From: Isoetes taiwanensis
Lineage: Eukaryota; Streptophyta; Lycopodiopsida; Isoetales; Isoetaceae
Direction of reading: 5' to 3'
Length of the DNA stretch: 64,000 nt
Assembly (NCBI GenBank): GCA_021234155.1
Contig: JAJEKV010000013.1
Location: forward strand, 14,793,877 to 14,857,876
Part shown: one piece after another, positions 57,548-64,000 of the stretch
Numbering within the stretch: position 1 is the first letter of the stretch
Layout of the letters: every line of letters starts with the position of its first letter
The notes under the pieces: model-generated
The model's database searches: none
What the model was told of the DNA's origin: nothing
Seen by the model: only the letters and a program-made list of their open reading frames with translations
Position numbers and translations under genes: made by a program

Positions 57548-57760
57548 TTGCCCAAGCTTTTAGACTTTCCTCAGCAATGGGCGGTAACTGATCTTGAGCA
57601 AAAAATTGAAGACCTCTTAGACACTGAAGAAAAAGGTTGGAGTTTGGTTGATAGAAAGAAGAGTAGAGGTAAGAAGAAATTCTACTCAGGACCCAGCAGG
57701 GCTAGCCCAAGGAAATCCACCATCCAGGCTGGGAAGGTGGTAGGGAAGTATAGATATTAA
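57548..57760 (+). pseudogene. LINE-1 ORF1 C-terminus
   Basis: Seventy codons before the TAA at 57,758-57,760, continuing a frame broken upstream (57,484-57,545). It reads DLEQKIEDLLDTEEKGWSLV, then a basic DRKKSRGKKKF tail and SPRKS. LINE-2 ORF1 ends in a parallel way (WSIVNSRRKRGKK, SPRKT). ORF1 of L1 elements binds RNA. Its stop overlaps the ORF2 ATG by one base (TAATG). Confidence 0.75.
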
Positions 57761-58900
57761 TGGACAAGAAGATTAATTGTATAACCTGGAATCTCCAGGG
57801 TATAAATAACAATATTAAAAGGGATAGATTAAAAGTGTGCCTCTCTTCCCTTAATCCCGACATCATTTTCATTCAGGAGCATAAGATTCATGACTCCAAC
57901 CATCAGGTTATGATAGGTAGAACTCTACCCCCTGATTTTAGTCTATCGTCTATGCCTGCTAATGACTCTTCTGCATGGATTGCTATTGCTTGGAAAAATA
58001 ATCTAAATTTGTCTGATTTTTATATGATTAATGGCAGGGATGGTAGGTGACAAATTCTCCGCTGCTCTATTTTTAGGATTAGGCTGGCTTTAATTAACAT
58101 CTATGCCTACAACAATCCTGGGAATAGGGTTGGGATTTGGAATATAGTTAAGAGTAGTTTAGATAATCTGGATTTCGAGGAGTGCATTCTAGGAGGGGAT
58201 CTAAACATGGTCACTAATGATTTTATGAAAAATAAGAATTTCAGGCCCTTGGGTGCTCAGGAAAATTATTCTTCGAGGGAACTCATTGGGGCCATAATCG
58301 ATCTTGGCAAGGGCGAGGCCCTAACTTCTCTAATTTGGGTGACACAAGAAATGATCCTACCTTGTGCCTTCACGACAGGTTCTATCTTTATGAAAATCTT
58401 TGGAATTACAGTAATAGGGTAGTCAACTTGGAAGGGTTTACCCTTTGGAGTCACTACCCCAACAATTGCTAATCTTGGCTTTGAATAATGTTAAGAGAAA
58501 GAACACGTATTTCAAGTTGAATACTAGCCTTCTTGAGCAGGATGACTTCATGGATAGCTGCGGTGAGGTCATTTCTAGATTTTCCAAGCCTATATGGGCT
58601 TGGGATGGATGTTTTTGGTGGATTAAAATCTCCAAAGCGACTAAGAATTGGCTCAAGGAGTGGGGCAAGGACATTCATAGGGCAGAGGATGGTCTCTTTG
58701 TAGAACTTAAGGGATTCCCTCCCTCACGCCTCAGAAGAAACAAAAGATAATATTGAATTTGAAATTGAGAAAGAGGAGATAAGAATTGCTTTCGGGGTTG
58801 GAAGGCGAAAACCAAGATCGAGGGAAATTAGGGATGATGAAAGATGTAGTTGAAATTCTTCTTTGTCAAGGCAAAGGGTAGGGCCAAAAGGAACCATATT
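57760..58900 (+). pseudogene. LINE-1 ORF2 endonuclease and linker
   Basis: ATG at 57,760 opens MDKKINCITWNLQGINNNIK, with the Glu of IIFIQEHKI near residue 40 and AWIAIAWKNN following. A TGA replaces the Trp of GRDGRWQI at 58,048-58,050, after which the frame continues RLALINIYAYNN and ECILGGDLNMV (about 58,183-58,215). A further shift precedes the C-terminal endonuclease. The linker frame 58,445-58,750 reads RKNTYFKLNTSLLEQDDF and WGKDIHRAEDG, as in LINE-2. Frames after 58,750 are broken. Confidence 0.85.
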
Positions 58901-59185
58901 TTGAAATTAAGGTAGGGGCGACTTCATCACAAAGGAGAATCGAGATCAAAGGGCTGCTCTTGAGAGCACTTTACCAATATAATGGGTACCAATCAGGATT
59001 ACCATCATGACATCATGGACTGATTCATTAATCTTCAAGCTAAGATTAGCAACGAGGATAGTGCCCATATTGATAGGCCATTCTCGAATCTTTGAGCTTT
59101 TTCAAACTGGGGAGATGGGAAAGGCAAGACTCGGTAGGATGGTCTCCCCTGTCGAATTTTTTCATTAAGGCCTGGCCTATTCTAG

Positions 59186-59560
59186 GTGACAGCATCACTT
59201 GCTCACGGCAGATGGTCCAATGAGGACTTCAACTGGAATCATAATGGAAGAACATGTTTCACTGCCAGGATAGCTTACAGATACCTTATTAGAGATCAGA
59301 GCATTTCCATGTATATCAAATGGCAGACAGAGGCTGATAGGCGTTCCAAAAGTTCGACGTTTATGTGGGCTAGCTCAATTTTCCCCAAGATTAAATCCTT
59401 TATGTGGCAATTATGGCATAGAGCCCTGGCGACGAACCAGAAGCGCCACAGGCTATAGATGGCCGACTCTGATGTATGGCCCCAGTGTTTGAGGCAGAGG
59501 GAGGATGAAGATCACCTTTTTAGGACCTGCATATGGTTTTAAATGGGTGCTCGATTTGGC
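59186..59560 (+). pseudogene. LINE-1 ORF2 C-terminal zinc-binding domain
   Basis: TCFTARIAYRYLIRDQSISM, then IFPKIKSFMWQLWHRALA (about 59,375-59,430), a TAG, and WPQCLRQREDEDHLFRTC (about 59,476-59,530). This is the zf-RVT domain (PF13966 type) that ends plant L1 ORF2. The first zinc-binding Cys position reads Trp. Confidence 0.85.
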
Positions 59561-60009
59561 TTCAAATTTATTTGGTTATGACCTCCTTTCTATGAGCTCT
59601 CTTGACTTCTTTATGCCAGAGAACCCAAATGATTGAAGGATCTATATCTTTTTTTTTAATTGAAGGCAGTGTATATTAAATATGTATAATAAAGGTACAA
59701 AAGGGAGCAATGAGAGCTCTTAACTTTTAGGAGGTAACCTTTAGGAAAGGGTAGGTTATTGACCCTGAAAAAACCAACTATCCCAAATCAAACAACAGTT
59801 AAAAATTTATGGAAGTTGCAGGTGTAAGCGGTAGCGATTAAAGAGGGAGGCTTAGTGATCACAGAGAACCGTCTTTTCTTGGGCTCTTTCTTGGAGTGGT
59901 CTTTTCTTCCCATTCCTTGTTGGCTACAATGAAAAGGCGGTAGGGGCATTTGCATAAATGAGCCTTTCCTGGGTTGAATTTGTCCTTCTTATCTTTTTAC
60001 CTTTGCATA

Positions 60010-60650
60010 AGATGTATCTTTTTTCATCATAGTAAAAAAGCGGTAGCGATTGCAACTCTGATCTTCACCATGTCCATTTGGTACTTCAACTCCAAATTGT
60101 GTCAACGAGTGCATTTGCATGGAGATTCATTCTCTTCCACCTTAGTCTTTTGAACATAATCAAAGTATTACACGAAAATAAGGAAAAAACCAACATAAGT
60201 AATTATGTACCTTATTGCTTTGATTTCCATATACCTCAAGGACCAGTTAATATCATATTGGGTCTGCTTAATGATGGCGATAGGCCATATAATTTCCTCC
60301 TTAAAGATTAATGAGTTTCTACCCTTCCACATTCTCCACATGAGAATATATCTTCTCCACTCAATAGGGTTTTGGGGAAGAAGAATTACGTGATATGCAT
60401 ATTAGAAAGGCACGGAATGTTGGGTTCAGATTCAGCCCGACTCAGAACCCATTACGCCCATAGGCACTCTTTAAAAGGTGTGCTTCATCTTCTTGATCTG
60501 CAAGCATCTAACACGGATATCAGAGTTAGACATATTAAGCCTCCATCTCTTATGGCAAGGGCTTTATGCCAAAGTTGCCACATAAAAGCTTTGATTTTAG
60601 GATGAATTGGGCTCTTCCACATAAATTTCAGGTTTTCGAGAACCTGTCGG
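60010..60650 (-). pseudogene. LINE-2 ORF2 C-terminus with zinc domain
   Basis: The minus strand reads LKFMWKSPIHPKIKAFMWQL near 60,630-60,570, then WHKALA and EDEAHLLK (about 60,500). One frame change follows the RT thumb frame at 60,628. The ORF2 end appears to be ELKYQMDMVKIRVAIA near 60,095-60,050. The zinc domain is inferred to help position the RNA template, as in other L1s. Confidence 0.8.
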
Positions 60651-62250
60651 GTTCAATGTTCCATTTCGAATGAATGGTAACTTCTTGGTCTCTATTGAGG
60701 TACCTGTAAGCTAAGCTGACTTTATAACCACAAAACCCATTAATGTGCCAGAAAACATTAGTATCATGCCAATCTCCATAAGCCAATCTTTGAGTAATAC
60801 TATTGAAAAGCTGCCTGGAGTCATCTCCTAGATCTGCAAGACTGGAATCTTGGTAAACAAATTCATCAATAATATCACTTATGTAGATAACTCCCCGTTG
60901 AGTCCATTGCTTGGCTAACTTAGGAAAGTTAGTGGCAAGACAAATGTTAGGGTCATCCAGAATCAGAGAGGGGCTCCAAAATATAGGCTGGTCCTGTGAA
61001 AGTCCTTCTTTCCAAGTATACATACCTCTAACCTTCAACCATGCCCTAATCCACTTCTTAATAATTAAAGGCATAGTGGTAGGGATAGTAAAGTCGAAGT
61101 AGATACTATGAGGAAGCTGCATATTAAGATTTCTCCAGCCAAAGGGGTGGCATTTCTTAATGTAATAGGAGATGAGAGTACTCACATGGTGATTAATCTG
61201 GTTATTACAGGCCCTAAAGAAGTACTTTGCAGCCAAAGCAGTGGCCTGCTTCTCAATGTTTATGACCCCCAGACCCCCCATCCTTTTGTGCTTGCAGCAT
61301 TCTTCCATAGAAATAGGAATCCAACATCTTCTGCTTGATCCACCTGCTATAAACCTTCCAATGATGCTCTGCATTTTTGTCAAGACTTTCTTAGGGGCCA
61401 TAATGATGGAGGATTGATAGACACGAGAGGAAGAGATGGCGAGTTTGCGAATAGCTCTCCCATTTTTGGATAGAAACTTGGAATTAAGGGGAGTCAACTT
61501 TTTATAAAATTTATCAATTAAATCCTCCCAAAGATCACAAGCATTAACTCTAATAGCAAAGGGATACCTAGAATTTTAGTTTTAGTATTGGGGAGAGATA
61601 CATATAACCCGGTCTTCTTTGCGACAAGCTCACCCTCCTCTTGATGCCTAGAAATCAACTTGGTCTTGACAGGATTGATTCTACATCGAGCATTTGCCAA
61701 ATTCTTCGAGTGGCGAGTATTACGGATGGATTGGTCCTCAAATGTAGAAATAAGAATGTGTCATCGCAAAGTGGACATTAAGAATCTCACCACCCTCACG
61801 AGAGGGAAGCACGAGACCCTTGATTAGGTGAAGATCCTTTGCTCTTTTAAGGTTGCTATTTAATCCTTCCATTACAATCAAAAAAAGGAAAGGAGCAAGA
61901 GGGCATCCTGTTTGACCCCCTTTGATGTCAAAAAGGGCTACATTCACCATTAATGAGAACGGCCAGATCTGGAATTTTTAAGGATGCCTTGGAAGATTGA
62001 GATTGTCTCCTCGGAGAATCCAAATTTCCCTCTGACACCCGACAAAAGAAAAGCCCAACTTACAGTATCAAAAGCTTTTTTGTGATGTCCGACTTGAGGA
62101 GGCCAATTGGTGGTTGGAATCTTTGGCCCAGGAGATACCCAAAGATGCAAAGCGACAACATTGTCAAGAATATATACCTTCCTCTAAGATAAGCACTTTG
62201 AGTGTTCTTGATAACTTCCTCGGGATAGGTTTAAGACGAGCAACCATAGT
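60628..62250 (-). pseudogene. LINE-2 reverse transcriptase and thumb
   Basis: Motif A KKAFDTVSWAFL lies near 62,078-62,043. Motif B GGQTGCPLAPFLFLIVMEGLN begins near 61,920. Motif C should be FADD but reads HFAMTHSYF, because GCAGATGAC has become GCGATGAC at 61,764-61,765, shifting the frame and removing the catalytic Asp pair. The 289-codon frame 61,497-60,628 is an intact thumb/connection: MAPKKVLTKMQSIIGRFIAG, SRRCWIPISMEECCKHKRMG, MYTWKEGLSQDQPIFWSPSL. The breaks are few, so this copy is young. Confidence 0.9.
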
Positions 62251-63060
62251 ACACGAAATTAACTTATACACCACATTGGTGGGAGATATTGGTGCGTAGT
62301 CGAGGAGAAAGTAGTAGGGAGCTCCATCTTGGGATAAGAGCAATTAAACTTGTGTTGATCCCTCTTTGTCAAAAGCTGCTTGGTGATCAGGAATTCATTG
62401 GCCAAAGAGACAATGTCCATGCCCAATATGTCCCAAGACTTCTTGAAGAACTTCGGTGGGGAGGCCATCGGGGCACTGGGGTCTTGCCATTCTCCATCTC
62501 TGCAGCCGGAGAACTTTCAACATTTCCCCCCAGGTGAAGGGCCTAGAAAGAGTGTCATTCATGTGCTCAGTAACCTTCTGCTGGATAGACACAAAATTTT
62601 CAATGTCTTCTCTACTTATATTTTCCTCAGTTCCCATGATTCTGGAGAAATGAGTTTTGGCAGCACATTTGAGCTGTGTGTCATTATCTATATTGTTGCC
62701 TTCCCAAAGAATGCTATAGATATGATTTCTTTTCACTCTTCCCTTAGCCTTAATGAAAAAGTACTTAGAATTGCTTCTCTCATCTTCCTTTAACTCCTTT
62801 ACCTTTGCTTTGATCTTCCAACCCCTGGCAATTCTTGTTTCTTCTCTTTCGATTAGGATCTTGATCTCATCCTTTTGTTGTCCACTAGCCGAGTCTAACT
62901 GAGTTCTGAGGTCCTGCAGCTGGGCAGTATTACTTCTATGGATCTCTTTCCCCCAAATCTTGAGCCGATTCTTGATCCTCTTAGAGACTTTGACCCACCA
63001 ATCCATCCAACCTCTATTACCCCTAGGCTTAACCTCCTGAGAGATGATGCAAAAAGTCAT
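62251..63060 (-). pseudogene. LINE-2 ORF2 linker between endonuclease and RT
   Basis: A 221-codon frame (63,060-62,395) reads NRGWMDWWVKVSKRIKNRLK, a charged helical stretch (REETRIARGWKIKAKVKELK), SKYFFIKAKGRVKRNHIYSI and HFSRIMGTEENISREDIENF, ending at PDGLPTEVLQEVLG. This is the conserved pre-RT region of plant L1s (NSKYFF..A, RNxI). It overlaps the end of the endonuclease frame by about 30 bp in another frame, a single frameshift. Confidence 0.85.
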
Positions 63061-63842
63061 CCTGATCCAAAAGATTAGTGTTTAATTTAAAATAAGAATT
63101 CCTCTTTCTCTGGGGACTATTACCACATATGCTAATAAGCTGGGGGAAATGGTCAGAAAGAGTGTAGTTGGTGAGGTTAGTGACTCTAGTGCTGTTACAC
63201 CAAAGGGATTCACTGAGATAGAACCTGTCATGGAGGCAGCAAACAGGCTGAGCTCTGTGATCATTCCAGCTATAGGAGTGAGGAATAACTTTGGCCAAAG
63301 AGAGGTGGTGAGAGTAAAGGAGAGCATTCCAGCTTGAGAATTCATTGTCAGTCAAAGGTCTGAAGTTGGCACTCCTCATATAGCTATGAGTAACCATATT
63401 AAAATCACCTGCTAAAATGCAATCATCATAAGGAATTCTCTCAAGACTTCTATTAATTACATCCCAAAGGCCAATTCTATCAGGGGGCTGGTGGTATGCA
63501 TAAACATTAATAAAGACAATTCTTCTCATTCCAACTTTTCCATGGATAATCTGCCATCTCCTACTATTATCATTAACCATCTGAATATCCTCCATGTTGA
63601 GTCATTTGTTCCAAGCAATGGTTATATACTGTGAAGTGTTGTTAGCTTTAAGAGACCAATCTTTGAAAGTTGTGGTGAGAACATCTCTGATTACATAGTT
63701 AATATTATCATCATGAATTTTATGCTCTTGGAAAAAATAAAATCTAGATTCATAGAGCTTAGGCAAACCTTTAATCTACCTCTCTTGTTATTGAATTGAT
63801 GCCTTGGATGTTCCAAGTAATGCCTTTAAGACTTAAATCCAT
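63029..63842 (-). pseudogene. LINE-2 ORF2 start and endonuclease
   Basis: ATG at 63,842-63,840 gives MDLSLKGITWNIQGINS, followed after a frameshift by FFQEHKIHD, then a 188-codon frame (63,595-63,029) with RIVFINVYAYHQPPDRIGLW, the LAGDFN motif (Asp at about 63,406), SWNDHR, CCLHDRFYLSE and the terminal YTLSDHFPQLI. These are all the hallmarks of the APE-type endonuclease. The stop between halves (TGA at about 63,603) replaces the residue after NK. Confidence 0.9.
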
Positions 63843-64000
63843 TAGAGAGGGTCTTTCTTGGGGATCTTCTTAGGGGTCCCATGGTAAAATCTTTAGGGCT
63901 TTTCTTCCCCCTTTTTCTTCTGCTGTTAACTATTGACCAAGTCACATCTTCCGGGTTGGAAGTCTTATTGATGACACAGTATGTCGAAGTCGTCCTCACG
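63826..64000 (-). pseudogene. LINE-2 ORF1 C-terminus, partial
   Basis: Runs in from the window edge and ends at the TAA at 63,828-63,826, 17 nt inside ORF2. It reads NPEDVTWSIVNSRRKRGKKS, then RRSPRKTLSNGFKS. The Trp-Ser then basic pattern parallels LINE-1 ORF1. Confidence 0.75.

Larger units (their letters stand above)
57303..59648 (+). mobile_element. LINE-1, internally deleted, plus strand
   Basis: L1-type LINE with ORF1 C-terminus, ORF2 endonuclease, linker and C-terminal zinc domain in order, but the reverse transcriptase is missing. The linker breaks off near 58,900-59,100 and the zinc region starts near 59,186, leaving under 300 bp where RT needs over 1 kb. Its 3' end is cut at 59,649 by the poly-T start of LINE-2, which inserted into it. 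Confidence 0.85.
59649..64000 (-). mobile_element. LINE-2, minus strand, nearly full ORF2
   Basis: The 3' end is the T-run at 59,649-59,657 (poly-A on its own strand), followed by a 3' UTR, ORF2 from about 60,010 to 63,842 and the ORF1 C-terminus running off the window at 64,000. It inserted into LINE-1. The target duplication cannot be tested because the 5' end lies outside. CAG/CTG are plentiful here, unlike in the 20-kb blocks, and several frames exceed 180 codons, so sequence quality or age is better. Confidence 0.9.

Noticed and set aside
62114-63337. Plus-strand ORFs in LINE-2
   Set aside because: Antisense shadows of the endonuclease and linker frames.
1-64000. tRNA, rRNA or organellar insert
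   Set aside because: No cloverleaf signature, rRNA core string or organelle gene was recognised by reading; a tRNA search and organelle alignment were not possible here.

Overview
The window looks like repeat-dense nuclear DNA of a land plant. It carries a Ty1/copia element with a tRNA-iMet type primer site, three L1-type LINEs of one family whose ORF1 remnants include DUF4283-like pieces, a Ty3/gypsy gag-protease remnant and a pogo-like DNA transposon. The sequence alone does not fix the species. I found no intact host gene, no rRNA or tRNA gene, no CRISPR array and nothing bacterial.

Layout. 1-11.1 kb is a patchwork of tandem repeats (226-bp ABAB block, 19-bp minisatellite, 158-bp satellite), a gypsy gag-protease remnant on the minus strand, two clusters of a GC-rich palindrome, a heat-shock-element-like promoter, and unrecognised plus-strand ORF fragments at 7.2-9.9 kb. 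From 11.2 to 24.5 kb runs one old minus-strand LINE (LINE-A). It is split by a nearly complete copia element (11,758-17,151, TGAGG target duplication) and by a pogo-like transposon lodged in its endonuclease domain (20.08-23.64 kb). From 24.5 to 37.1 kb come a plus-strand non-LTR fragment of a different clade ending in (ATTCT)n, two DUF4283-like gag/ORF1 remnants, an LTR with primer site but no visible partner, a 1.1-kb field of TATATCGA/TCGATATA palindromes, and a second LTR-like end.

The block 16,382-37,139 is then repeated head to tail at 37,151-57,263. The copies have the same order and content but differ by hundreds of small changes. Many fall at CAG/CTG, where one copy reads CGG, CG, ACGG or CCG. 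The same replacements separate the LTRs of the single copia element. This looks like a base-calling footprint of CHG methylation in a long-read assembly with incomplete polishing, so many frameshifts here may not be biological and the 20-kb duplication may be two versions of one locus.

The right end (57.3-64 kb) reads cleaner. A plus-strand LINE (LINE-1) keeps its ORF1 tail, endonuclease and C-terminal zinc domain but has lost the reverse transcriptase. A minus-strand LINE (LINE-2) has inserted into its tail and keeps nearly all of ORF2. In all three LINEs the ORF1 stop overlaps the ORF2 start by 1 to 17 nt. The window is therefore a nested transposon graveyard, and its most informative content is insertion order and sequence-quality signal.
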